The position numbers and the translations under genes were made by a program. A stretch of DNA of 64,000 bases from Pseudotamlana agarivorans. GTDB lineage: Bacteria; Bacteroidota; Bacteroidia; Flavobacteriales; Flavobacteriaceae. Shown piece by piece: positions 57,001 through 64,000 of the stretch (the stretch's first letter is position 1; each line of letters opens with the position of its first letter). Location: assembly GCF_001642835.1 (NCBI RefSeq), contig NZ_LXEI01000002.1, positions 496,001 to 560,000 of the forward strand, given 5' to 3'. The notes beneath the pieces were generated by a model that was given only the letters and a program-made list of their open reading frames with translations, had not been told where the DNA came from and searched no databases.

Positions 57001-57996
57001 TAATCTGTTGGAATCGAAGTAATTTATACCACCACCATAGGTAGCAACCCATAAAATATTTTCTTTATCAAAGAGAATATCATAAACCCCATTACTAGAT
57101 AAGGTGTTTGGGTTATTAGGGTCTTCAATAAAATGATCGAGGATAGAAAAAGTAGGCGTTACGTGGTAAATCCCATCACCATCGGTAGAAATATAATAGC
57201 TATTGTCCTTGTTTTTAATAACATCGGTTATGGTGTGTGTCAGATTTGTTTTTAAATCTATTTTAGTAACCTCAAGAGATTTGGTATTTATTTTAAATAG
57301 TTTCCCTGTTTTTGTACCAATTATAAAATTGTTGTCTAATCGTGTTACAAGACTAATCTTATTAAGTTCTTTGTCTAAATTCTTTTTTTCTAAAGTGTCA
57401 TGAGAAGTATCATATACATAAAGTCCTTTTTGAGTACCGAAAATAATATGGTCTTGATAAGTGTTTAATGATTGAATATTATGATTACTAACTATCCTAA
57501 TCAATTCGTTAGTATTCGATGTGGTGTCGTATTTCCATAAACCATTAAATCCGCCAACCCATATATTACCGCGACTATCTTCTTTTATTGTAGTGACTAA
57601 GGAGGGATTTATGTCTGAATTATTCTTAACCGGTTTAAAAACATCTAATTTAGAATCGTAGAGGCACACACCGTTTTCTAGTCCAATCCAAACCCGTTGT
57701 TTGGAATCTATAAAAACTTCTTTGGTTCGGTTGCTAAAAAAATCGGGTAAACCACTATACGTATTGTATATTTTATAGAATTTAGAATTATGTTTTAAAA
57801 CACCTTCTTCGGTTGCAATCCATAAATTCCCAATAGTATCCTGTGCCAAAGCGTAGGTAATACTTTGTGTAGATACATTCTCTCCTTTTAATTTCTGAAA
57901 TTCAATGTTATTTTGAGAAAATGTGAATTGAATAAAAAGAAAGAAAATAAACAGTTTTATGTTTAGTTTTAATGTCAAGGCGTAGTTTATTAGCAA
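54070..57996 (-). CDS. Hybrid two-component system sensor/regulator (HTCS)
   Basis: About 1308 residues. A signal/membrane segment (about 14-28) is followed by two seven-blade beta-propellers of Reg_prop repeats (about 35-690; repeated D-x-x-G-N-I/L-W-V/I-G/A motifs), a Y_Y_Y domain (about 700-765), one transmembrane helix (about 770-793), a histidine kinase with His810 in THEIKTPL and an ATPase domain with NLITNAIKYS and GTGLGLMMV, a receiver domain with Asp1106 in LTDLIMPEMDG, and an AraC-type helix-turn-helix at the C-terminus. It senses an oligosaccharide in the periplasm and activates the SusC-led operon. No ATG is near the start: TTG at 57996 or 57978 is the likely start. Confidence 0.94.
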   Translation of the reverse strand: MLINYALTLKLNIKLFIFFLFIQFTFSQNNIEFQKLKGENVSTQSITYALAQDTIGNLWIATEEGVLKHNSKFYKIYNTYSGLPDFFSNRTKEVFIDSKQRVWIGLENGVCLYDSKLDVFKPVKNNSDINPSLVTTIKEDSRGNIWVGGFNGLWKYDTTSNTNELIRIVSNHNIQSLNTYQDHIIFGTQKGLYVYDTSHDTLEKKNLDKELNKISLVTRLDNNFIIGTKTGKLFKINTKSLEVTKIDLKTNLTHTITDVIKNKDNSYYISTDGDGIYHVTPTFSILDHFIEDPNNPNTLSSNGVYDILFDKENILWVATYGGGINYFDSNRLPYIKIRHRFNDKNSIVSDFTRAIAKDKNDNLWFGTKKGISIWNRSKNTWQHIPSLSGQQNNQQDIVMALEPDNDYMWVGTYNDGLFKLDVNSLKITHYNKIHPELLTKIYAVYKDSKSNIWAGGIEGDLAVIKPTGGIETYPIQQLKSITETHKGNILTTGRYGVYTINPITKDFNLIEALKPNINTLGYSTINSSYETQNGNLILATNGQGLVFYNSKTNAVKKLTIDSGMPSDIVQGIVTTSDSTIWASTTKGLANININQKDTIINVFDSRDGLASTEFNYGSYNKLSDSLFAFGGVTGVTLFNPYSIKNDSYTPKLVFDSFKLFNKTVQPGGGILTKPINDTESITLNHDENSIEIHFTGVLHSSASKIKYAYVLEGFDKAWTPPSPAHYASYTNLSPGQYVFKIKAFSKYANSSDTRQIKITILSPWWATNKAYFLYFVLLIGIILTIIHFTSVIVKKKNADEQIDFFNNVTHEIKTPLTILISSLDSVTENAGTNEDSKKRIKTTVKRINSLFEQMLNFQKATSDSAEHIDITKIYVERHIKKRIHNFEPLTKEKNLKIELNNHWNEGEFYFDKDDFDKIILNLITNAIKYSFENSTITINLFQDNMRELKIEVIDEGLGIPKDQQKFILKRYYRARNVINSQRPGTGLGLMMVKKLLEKTGGSIDFTSEENKGTTFTVVLKNLKFEYDKKIFSKEKPVDNIIELESEDPSEIETFSDSKILIVEDNDELRDVLVKTLGVYFQIFEASNGREGLEMASQIFPDIILTDLIMPEMDGMQMAKQLKDDINLNHIPVFMLTVLQNSAQKLESIENGISEYIEKPIEIKFLLAKMVNTLKWQKKLRDKFIQNNDADNASLFRNKNDQDFLENLEDTIIKNIENESFSVHDLSASFNMSRTSLYMKLKNLVDLSPQDFIIHTKLKHAKKLLIENTSSIKEVAYRSGFSNPKYFSTSFKKFYGLTPSKFLDSLKEK

Positions 57997-58248
57997 ATAA
58001 ATGTACTTAATTTATTTTTATTGAATACAATTGTTATAGAAGTTGCAAATCTAATTAATAAAAAAAATCAGATTAAATTTAACCTGTTACTTTAAAATCT
58101 ACACTTTTAAATGGTAATTCCCTCATTGTTAAAACAAACTTAAATTTTTTTTTGAATACACCGTTTGGCACCTCAGATTGTTTTAAAATTACATAGAAGG
58201 CTCAACTGAAATGAGTTTAATTAGTTCTAAATCAGTTGATTGTAAAAA
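57997..58248. other. AT-rich divergent intergenic stretch
   Basis: Between the regulator start and the GTCTAGT-type promoter of the GH16 gene. It should contain the regulator's own promoter on the minus strand, but I find no clear TAnnTTTG box and no gene. Confidence 0.5.
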
Positions 58249-58306
58249 TGTTCAGTTTTAGTCTAGTTTTCTAAAAGCATTTTATAATTTATAATTTCTA
58301 ATATTG
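58249..58306 (+). promoter_or_regulatory. GH16 promoter with GTCTAGT element
   Basis: CAGTTTTAGTCTAGT ends at 58267. TAATATTG, a near match to TAnnTTTG, starts at 58299, 31 bp later. The GH2 promoter and a third site at 61822 have the same element with the same 31-bp distance to their -7 boxes. Transcription would start about 180 bp before GH16 and include the remnant at 58320. Confidence 0.55.
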
Positions 58307-58319
58307 CGGAAAGTATAAA

Positions 58320-58482
58320 ATGAAATTAAATACCAGTAAATAAATTCTTATTACTACTAACAGAGTTTAGTGTTTTGTCTTGTTATACTCCAACCGATGA
58401 ACAACTAAGTAATTTAGAAAATAATACGACTCCAGAAATTGGATTCGAGTTTATATACCAATTTAACCTAGATAAAATTTAA
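58320..58482 (+). pseudogene. Remnant of a small lipoprotein gene before GH16
   Basis: From the ATG at 58320 the frame (MKLNTSK) stops after seven codons. Shifting by one base gives NKFLLLLTEFSVLSCYTPTD and then EQLSNLENNTTPEIGFEFIY up to a stop at 58482, 4 bp before the GH16 ATG. The hydrophobic stretch followed by SVLSC is a lipobox-like signal, so this looks like the first 50 residues of a lipoprotein after a frameshift and loss of the rest. The family is not recognisable. Confidence 0.4.
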
Positions 58483-58486
58483 AAAA

Positions 58487-59449
58487 ATGAATGAAATGAA
58501 ATATGTAATATTATTATGCGTCATGTTCGCTTTTAGTTGTGATAAAGCAGACACTCCTATTAATGATGACCAAGAAATTGAAGATCCAGGAAACGGAGGT
58601 GATGAAAATGAAGGTAATGAGAATGAAGGTGGTGAAAATGAAGAAGAAGATATGTATATGCTTCCCGAAGCGTTACCTGTTTTAGAAGCAGGTAAAACTT
58701 GGACGTACCAAGATAAATTTTCAAACGAATTTTCAGCCGATAAATCATCTGAAGAATTTACAGCAAATTGGCAGGATAAATTTTTCAATGGTTGGAAAGG
58801 GCCTGATAAAACGAGATATACCGCGTCGCGTTCTTCAATCGTTGATGGCGAAATGATATTTGAAGCTGCTGTAGTTAATGGAACTGTTGAAACAGGTTGT
58901 ATTAGTTCTAAAGAAATGGTTGAGTATCCTATGTATATGGAAGCTCGAGTTAAAATTAGCAATTCGCCATTGTCTTCTGCTGTGTGGATGCTAAGTGAAG
59001 ATTCTACTCAAGAAATAGACAATCTAGAGGCCTATGGCGATGTGACAAACGACTATTTTTCTAAGCGATTACATTTAAGTCATCATGTGTTTATTAGAGA
59101 TCCGTTTCAAGATTATCAGCCAACAGGCCCAGAAACTTGGTATGCTGATGGTAAAAACACCGTTTGGTCGCAAGATTACCATACGTACGGCGTTTTATGG
59201 TGGGGCCCTAGAGATTTAAGGTATTATGTAGATGGAGAAGAAGTTAGAAGAACTCCTGAAGATGAAATAGATCCAGAAAATTACACAAATGGTACTGGTT
59301 TAGTAAAACCTATGTATTTAATTATAAGTCAAGCTGCACAGGGTTGGAGAGAGAATAGTGGAATTGACTACCTTACCGATCCGGGAGTAACAACTCCAGA
59401 GAGAACTAGAAATTATTTTGATTATATCAGGGTATTTAAGCCTGAGTAA
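58487..59449 (+). CDS. GH16-family lipoprotein, agarase/porphyranase-type
   Basis: 320 residues. Lipobox MFAFSC with Cys18. An acidic Gly/Asn/Glu-rich linker (about 27-55) sets the catalytic domain away from the membrane. The GH16 jelly-roll (about 60-320) has the catalytic motif EIDNLE: nucleophile Glu176, Asp178 and acid/base Glu181, the ExDxxE form with a beta-bulge found in agarases, porphyranases and carrageenases. LSSAVWMLSEDSTQEID and HTYGVLWWGP, RYYVDGEEV follow the marine galactanase branch. It cleaves internal beta-1,4 or beta-1,3 galactosidic bonds with retention. Single gene ended by a strong terminator; the GH2 gene at 62709 shares its promoter element. Confidence 0.9.
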   Translation: MNEMKYVILLCVMFAFSCDKADTPINDDQEIEDPGNGGDENEGNENEGGENEEEDMYMLPEALPVLEAGKTWTYQDKFSNEFSADKSSEEFTANWQDKFFNGWKGPDKTRYTASRSSIVDGEMIFEAAVVNGTVETGCISSKEMVEYPMYMEARVKISNSPLSSAVWMLSEDSTQEIDNLEAYGDVTNDYFSKRLHLSHHVFIRDPFQDYQPTGPETWYADGKNTVWSQDYHTYGVLWWGPRDLRYYVDGEEVRRTPEDEIDPENYTNGTGLVKPMYLIISQAAQGWRENSGIDYLTDPGVTTPERTRNYFDYIRVFKPE

Positions 59450-59470
59450 ATCACTTTTTAATCAGTATAT

Positions 59471-59510
59471 AAATCGTCTAAAAATGTAAATTTTTAGACG
59501 ATTTTTTTTT
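59471..59510 (+). terminator. Terminator after GH16
   Basis: A 15-bp stem (AAATCGTCTAAAAAT with its complement), GTAA loop and a run of T residues, 22 bp after the GH16 stop. Confidence 0.88.
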
Positions 59511-59523
59511 ATGATAGACCTAT

Positions 59524-59808
59524 ATGTTAATAGAAAGAAATAGTTCGCTTGCATCAATAGCAACAGTTTTAGTGGCTACAAACTTTTCTCTAGAAGATGA
59601 TATAATGGTACAAAATACTGGAAATTTGGCATGGATAAAGGAGATGGGGTGTCCGGTGCAGCGGAATAGAAGCCTTTTAGCATTAAAAATTACGACTCCA
59701 AAGGTTTCTAAAAATCAAGCAGATATTTAGGCACAGAAGCTATTAAAAACTTAAATAATTGATGGAGAGTCTACTTTAGTTAGTACAGATTTATATGATA
59801 AACTTTAA
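59524..59808 (+). pseudogene. Degraded coding remnant of unknown family
   Basis: The frame from 59524 (68 codons, MLIERNSSLASIATVLVATN) looks protein-like for about 35 residues. After about 59630 the protein-like reading moves to another frame, WKFGMDKGDGVSGAAE, stop, KPFSIKNYDSKGF, stop, KSSRYLGTEAIKNLNN, then IDGESTLVSTDLYDKL to a stop at 59808. At least one frameshift and two or three stop codons break it. A terminator-like hairpin follows at 59860, as after a real gene. I cannot name the family. Between 59809 and 59951 there is only this hairpin. Confidence 0.4.
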
Positions 59809-59859
59809 TTTGTAATCAATCCTATCACTTCGAAGTAACAAGATTGTAAATTAAATAGA

Positions 59860-59893
59860 CCCCATAAATCAATAGACTTATGAGGTTTTGTTT
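59860..59893 (+). terminator. Terminator-like hairpin
   Basis: CCCCATAA pairs with TTATGAGG (one mismatch) and is followed by TTTTGTTTT. It lies about 50 bp after the degraded frame and may have belonged to it. Confidence 0.5.
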
Positions 59894-59951
59894 TAGGTTT
59901 TTGCGTTACACAGATTTAATTCGAATCCGATATATGTTATTCATTTAAATT

Positions 59952-61562
59952 TTAAAAATCATTTATAAAATCGGATAAATTATCATTGCGTTCTAAACCT
60001 AATTTTTTTCTTAATCTGTAGCGTGATGTGTGAACACTTTCTACACTTATTCCTAAAATGGATGCCATTTCTTTACTTGAGAAATTTAGCTTAATTAAAG
60101 CGCATAACTTTTGGTCGGTCTGGCTAAGTTTAGGGAATTTTTCAGTGATGTTAGCATAAAAGCTCTGATTAATATTGGTAAACCTAGCTTCAAATTCCTT
60201 CCAGTTACTTGCCGTATTGCCTTGAATGCTCTTTACCATACGTTTTATAACCGTTGTGTCTATTTGGTTATTCTGCTTGGATAATTTAGAGTTTATAGAC
60301 TCTAAAAACTCATCCTTTTCAATAAGTTGTAAAGCTGAAGACGCCAATTGCTTGTTTTTTAACTCTAGAATATCATTTTGCCTTTTACGCTCAATTTCTT
60401 GTTGCTTTTTAATGTATTGTTTTTCCGATTTATGCTTTATTCTTAAGTTTCTAATAAAGACTGCGGCAAACAAGGAAATAAATAAAACAACGACAACTAA
60501 AAGGATGGTTTTTAGCAACCAGATTTTGTCTTCATGCTCTAGTTCTGCTAGTCGTTTCTCTTTTAATAAGGCATCTTGTTTTTGTTTTTCAACCCTAAAA
60601 TCATCTTTAATCTCTAATAAATGCTGGTTGTTTTTACTACGGCCACCAAATATATTGTTGTTTAACTCATTGGCATGTAAAAGCGCTTGGTAGGCTTCTT
60701 TGTATTTATGATTTGCTTGATATAATTCCGATAAAGACTCGTAGTTTCTTGGGGCATAATTACTATGGGTATGGTATTTTTCACCGAGCTCTAGTGATTT
60801 TTTGAAATAACTCTCACTCAATTCAAAATCATTTAAATCGCGATACACTTCACCAAATAAATAGTAAATTATGGTAAGGTAGGAGGGATCAACTCTTTTG
60901 AAATAGGCTTCAGATTCTTTCAACATGTCAATACCTTCCTTACAACTACCTTGTTTACACATAATGTATCCAAGTTCGGAAGTAGCAAAATATGGCGGGT
61001 TATCGGTTAATTTACTATGGTATACATTACTACTATCTAGATATTTTAGTGCCAGATCAAATTCCTCATTATTTCTGTAGAAAACGGCAATAGAAAAATA
61101 ATCGCTTCTTAAATTTGTATTATAATCTACAGGATCTAGTCGTAATGTTTTATCAATAGCAATAGATTTGTTGAAGTACTTTAAAGCCTCGTCATCTCTT
61201 TTATAATAGCTATAAAGCCATCCTAGTTGGTTGTAGATACTTGCTATAGAAACGGAATCTTTAGATTTATCGGCCAAAAGAAGGGCATTCCAGTACCCAT
61301 CATAAGATTTTCCGTAGTTCACGTTGTGGGCATATAAAAAAGATAAATCTTTTAAACTGTTTATAGCAGCTAAGGTGTCTTTCTCTTTAAGTTGAAAATC
61401 AACACTTTTTTGAAAATAAACGGCAGCACTATCTGGTTTGTCGTATTTTAGTTTATCTGCTTTTTGGTAAAATGAATCCCGTTCAGCTGGATTTTGACTG
61501 AATATAGTCTGAACTTGTAAAAGCGTTAAAATAGTTAGCAGGAAAAATTTTAAGGGCTTCAT
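59952..61562 (-). CDS. TPR sensor with LuxR-type DNA-binding domain
   Basis: 536 residues. Signal peptide to about residue 22 (TIFSQ). An extracytoplasmic TPR array covers about 25-325 (YNQLGWLYSYYKRDDEALKY, ESYFKKSLELGEKYH). A coiled coil and one transmembrane helix (about 345-370, KTILLVVVVLFISLFAAVF) lead to a basic linker and a C-terminal LuxR-like helix-turn-helix (about 470-530, LSQTDQKLCALIKLNFSSKE, MASILGISVESVHTSRYRLRK). Such one-piece membrane regulators are common in Bacteroidota. Its position between GH16 and GH2, which share a promoter element, makes it a candidate regulator of both. No receiver or kinase domain is present. Confidence 0.88.
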   Translation of the reverse strand: MKPLKFFLLTILTLLQVQTIFSQNPAERDSFYQKADKLKYDKPDSAAVYFQKSVDFQLKEKDTLAAINSLKDLSFLYAHNVNYGKSYDGYWNALLLADKSKDSVSIASIYNQLGWLYSYYKRDDEALKYFNKSIAIDKTLRLDPVDYNTNLRSDYFSIAVFYRNNEEFDLALKYLDSSNVYHSKLTDNPPYFATSELGYIMCKQGSCKEGIDMLKESEAYFKRVDPSYLTIIYYLFGEVYRDLNDFELSESYFKKSLELGEKYHTHSNYAPRNYESLSELYQANHKYKEAYQALLHANELNNNIFGGRSKNNQHLLEIKDDFRVEKQKQDALLKEKRLAELEHEDKIWLLKTILLVVVVLFISLFAAVFIRNLRIKHKSEKQYIKKQQEIERKRQNDILELKNKQLASSALQLIEKDEFLESINSKLSKQNNQIDTTVIKRMVKSIQGNTASNWKEFEARFTNINQSFYANITEKFPKLSQTDQKLCALIKLNFSSKEMASILGISVESVHTSRYRLRKKLGLERNDNLSDFINDF

Positions 61563-61815
61563 AATATTTAATTGTTAGTTTGTTTAGTCGCAATAATTAG
61601 TGGTGGAGTTGGTAATTCTGTTTTTTCAAATGTAAATAAAAAAATCAGTGTAATAAGGGCTGGTTTCTCTGTGTTCTACTTGTTTTTGTCTAGTGTGTTT
61701 TTAGATTTGTTGTTTGGTTTAGATCAATTTGATTTCATAAACTGCTATCTATTAGTGGTTTGTGGTTTTTAGGTGTTTTTTAATTGTCGTGTATAAATTA
61801 GCCTTATTGTTTTGT

Positions 61816-61875
61816 AATGTTCAGTTGTTGTCTAGTGTTAAATTCTTGAAATACCTCCTTTAAAATACAGAATTG
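61816..61875 (+). promoter_or_regulatory. Orphan copy of the GTCTAGT promoter
   Basis: ATGTTCAGTTGTTGTCTAGT ends at 61836. CAGAATTG starts at 61868, again 31 bp later, at the place of the -7 box. It points into DNA without a gene. The first 10 bases are the same as in the GH16 copy. Confidence 0.45.
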
Positions 61876-62626
61876 CTATTTTTTTATTGTTTTTATAATC
61901 ATATTCATATTGAATATAGTGTGTAAAATTTAGGTTACTCCGACAGCGTATAAAGTTTTTAAGGATGATTTTTCTAAATTGTTGAGTGAAAGTTGATAAC
62001 GAGTTATTAGTGTATAGGTGGATATAACTTCATCATTTTTCAAATGTTATCAACACAAGCTCATGTATGCGAGTGCTTTATATGATGTGATAGTTATTCT
62101 AAATGACTTCTTTAAAATTCTTGTATCAGAAATAAATTCAATTCATCTATTATAAATATGGTATTATTTAGTCTTGATTGAGAGTTAAGGGAATGTCTTG
62201 TCTAGTCGTGTGAAACATTTTTGAAATGTATTTCTAAAATGTACATCTCATATAATAGTGTGCTTGGTTCTTAATCGAAGAGGGGTGTGTTTTTCTCATC
62301 TTGGAGAAGTCGTTATGCTCTAAAGTTTCAAAAATTATTTTCTGATTGTAATTAAAAGGATTTAAAAGTTTATCAGTATTGTTTGTAAATTACACAAAAA
62401 GGTAGTGGTTTATTGGGTAGAGTGTGGTTCACTTAGTTTTAATCTACAAAAAACAATAAATTCATTTTGAATGCCCCTTGAGCTATTTATTATATGTAAA
62501 GTATAAGTTTTGAAGTGATCTTAAGGTTTCGTATTTAGGTTTAGACTAATCTATTTATGATGTAAATACATACGTTATTAACAGCTTGTTGAGTGTTTTT
62601 GTAGTTAAAAATCGAGGTATGGTAAC

Positions 62627-62687
62627 TATTGTACAGTTCTAGTCTAGTGCTAATTCCCTGTTGATCTAATATTATAAACCATTTTTG
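62627..62687 (+). promoter_or_regulatory. GH2 promoter with GTCTAGT element
   Basis: TGTACAGTTCTAGTCTAGT ends at 62648. TTG at 62661-62663 and CATTTTTG at 62680-62687 form a usable -33/-7 pair with a 16-bp spacer. The element lies directly upstream of -33, where activators bind. The start codon is 22 bp after the -7 box. Confidence 0.55.
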
Positions 62688-62708
62688 TATTCTAATAATT
62701 TATTAAAA

Positions 62709-64000
62709 ATGAAGAATCTATTTTGTGTTGTTTTTATTATTTGTGTTCAATTTTTATCTTATTCTCAAAATAATAGTGAATTTGATAGAGAATTGGACTT
62801 TAATTTAGATTGGGGCTTTTATTTAAGCGATTCCGATGTAGATTATAAGACTATAAACAAATCTAAATTCAAAAAAGTTAATCTGCCTCATGATTGGGTT
62901 GTTGAAAATGGTTTTGATGAATCTTTAGGCGACGATGCTAAAGCTACTGGTTTTATACCAAGTGTAGGTTATGGCTATTATAAAAAGGAATTTAGTTTAA
63001 AAACAGAATCAGATGAATTAACCTATATTCTTTTTGATGGGGTATATAATAATTCAGAGGTATATATAAATGGTCACAAATTAGGATTTCACCCTTATGG
63101 TTATTCACCTTTCTATTACAATTTAACACCGTATTTAAATACAAATGGTAAACCTAATACTATTATAGTGAAGGTAGATCATAGTCGTTTTGCTGATAGC
63201 CGTTGGTATACAGGGGCAGGAATTTACAGAAATGTAAAATTAGTGACTACCAATAAACTTCATATTCCTATTTGGGGGACTTTTGTTACAACGCCTTCTG
63301 TTTCTAAAGATCTAGCAAAGGTTCAAATAGATTTGACTTTTAATAATGGATACAATTCAGATGAAAAAGTTTTTGTTACCACTAAGATTTTTGATGCTAA
63401 CCAAAATGAAATCGCAAAAACAAGTTCTGAATTAGCTATTAAAGCGCAATCAAAAGCAGAAATCACTCAGGATTTAAATGTGAACCATCCACAACTTTGG
63501 GGTGTCAACTCACCATATTTATACAAAGCTGTAACAACTATTAGTAAAAACAATAGTGTTATTGATGTGGTTGAAACCCCATTCGGAATCCGCACGATTA
63601 ATTTTGACACCAATAAAGGTTTCTTTTTAAATGGTGTAAACATGAAGATTAAAGGTGTGTGTTTGCATCATGATGGCGGACTCGTAGGAGCAGCAGTGCC
63701 AAAAGATGTTTGGGAAAGACGCCTTAAAATTTTGAAAGATGGTGGTGTGAATGCCATAAGAATTTCTCACAATCCAGCTTCAAAGGAATTTTTAGAATTA
63801 TGTGATGAAATGGGCTTTTTGGTGCAAGATGAGTTTTTTGATGAATGGGATAACCCTAAAGATAAACGTTTAAACACCAATGAAAAAAGTGTCGATTACG
63901 TTACTCGTGGTTATCAAGAACATTTTCAAGAATGGGCAAAGAAAGATTTAACGGCTATCATGTTAAGTCATCGTAACCACCCTTCAATCTTTCAGTGGAG
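62709..64000 (+). CDS. GH2-family beta-galactosidase, 5' part (runs off window)
   Basis: 430 codons are visible from the ATG at 62709. Signal peptide to about residue 20 (QFLSYSQ). The N-terminal sugar-binding domain (about 30-200) shows NLPHDWVVENGF, YKKEF, DGVYNNSEVYINGHKLG and RWYTGAGIYRNV. An immunoglobulin-like domain follows (about 205-310), then the start of the TIM barrel with GVCLHHDGG, NAIRISHNPAS, LVQDEFFDEWD and SHRNHPSIFQW. The acid/base NE motif would follow just past the window end. Family members remove terminal beta-galactose; with the GH16 next door a role in agar or porphyran oligosaccharide breakdown is likely. Glucuronidase or mannosidase activity cannot be excluded. Confidence 0.92.
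   Translation, partial: MKNLFCVVFIICVQFLSYSQNNSEFDRELDFNLDWGFYLSDSDVDYKTINKSKFKKVNLPHDWVVENGFDESLGDDAKATGFIPSVGYGYYKKEFSLKTESDELTYILFDGVYNNSEVYINGHKLGFHPYGYSPFYYNLTPYLNTNGKPNTIIVKVDHSRFADSRWYTGAGIYRNVKLVTTNKLHIPIWGTFVTTPSVSKDLAKVQIDLTFNNGYNSDEKVFVTTKIFDANQNEIAKTSSELAIKAQSKAEITQDLNVNHPQLWGVNSPYLYKAVTTISKNNSVIDVVETPFGIRTINFDTNKGFFLNGVNMKIKGVCLHHDGGLVGAAVPKDVWERRLKILKDGGVNAIRISHNPASKEFLELCDEMGFLVQDEFFDEWDNPKDKRLNTNEKSVDYVTRGYQEHFQEWAKKDLTAIMLSHRNHPSIFQW

Larger units (their letters stand above)
61563..62708. other. 1.1-kb gene-free region with repeated GTCTAGT
   Basis: No convincing protein-coding frame on either strand. It contains four GTCTAGT heptamers, all in + orientation, at 61688, 61830, 62200 and 62642. 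Only those at 61830 and 62642 have the longer CAGTT flank. The leftmost part should hold the promoter of the TPR-LuxR gene on the minus strand. A non-coding RNA or lost gene could be hidden here. Confidence 0.5.

Noticed and set aside
58468-58962. 164-codon minus-strand frame with serine-rich text
   Set aside because: It lies opposite GH16; the Ser/Pro repeats are the antisense of the acidic linker.
61572-61772. 66-codon plus-strand frame upstream of the TPR-LuxR gene
   Set aside because: Low-complexity hydrophobic text, no recognisable start signals, and it lies in the promoter region of the divergent gene.
1-64000. CRISPR arrays, rRNA genes, complete insertion sequences and phage genes
   Set aside because: None seen: no regularly spaced repeats and no integrase, capsid or rRNA sequence was recognised; the only mobile-element trace is the remnant at 8363-8485.

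Overview
The window looks like the chromosome of a marine flavobacterium (Bacteroidota, Flavobacteriaceae). The evidence is AT-rich DNA, two SusC/SusD outer-membrane uptake pairs, a hybrid two-component regulator, C-terminal T9SS sorting domains with YPNP motifs, and promoters with a TAnnTTTG -7 box. I cannot name the genus. The gene content points to a degrader of sulfated algal polysaccharides, similar in style to Formosa, Zobellia or Algibacter relatives.

Layout. 1-8.25 kb is conserved backbone: the 3' part of gyrA, a TPR protein, a small secreted protein, an NlpC/P60 peptidase with a thiolase, a PgpH-like 7TM-HD phosphodiesterase, and a tRNA-Ser(GCU)/tRNA-Pro(UGG) pair with promoter and terminator. 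Just after the tRNAs lies a decayed IS transposase tail (8363-8485), which marks the start of accessory DNA. 8.7-18.7 kb is an ECF sigma/FecR-controlled SusCD locus ending in two secreted phosphoesterases, probably for uptake of a phosphorylated substrate. 18.98-22.2 kb (minus strand) holds a T9SS carbohydrate-binding protein, a T9SS GH5 enzyme and a small secreted protein.

22.3-58 kb is a large polysaccharide utilization locus on the minus strand. A hybrid two-component sensor (57996-54070) precedes SusC, SusD, GH3, four sulfatases, an alpha/beta-hydrolase esterase, a GH10-like enzyme and a fifth sulfatase. A second minus-strand run follows with two sulfatases, a purple-acid-phosphatase-like lipoprotein, a sulfatase, a frameshifted GH29 and a ninth sulfatase, then a lipoprotein TIM-barrel isomerase-like protein. 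A plus-strand G8/beta-helix protein with a discoidin-like and a T9SS domain sits between the two runs and is also frameshifted. Nine S1-type sulfatases with GH3, GH10 and GH29 suggest a heavily sulfated, fucose- or L-galactose-decorated hemicellulose or galactan. The exact substrate cannot be read from the sequence.

58.3-64 kb carries a lipoprotein GH16 of agarase/porphyranase type, two decayed gene remnants, a TPR-LuxR type regulator and the start of a GH2 beta-galactosidase that runs off the window. This set fits a red-algal galactan.

Two sets of recurring upstream motifs are the main non-genic discoveries. CAATWATTGTCAAA lies about 73-94 bp upstream of three minus-strand transcription-unit starts (SusC, the second sulfatase run, the isomerase). 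CAGTTnTWGTCTAGT lies upstream of GH16 and GH2, and at a third place with no gene, each time exactly 31 bp before a -7-like box. They look like operators of two regulators, perhaps the hybrid two-component system and the LuxR-type protein.
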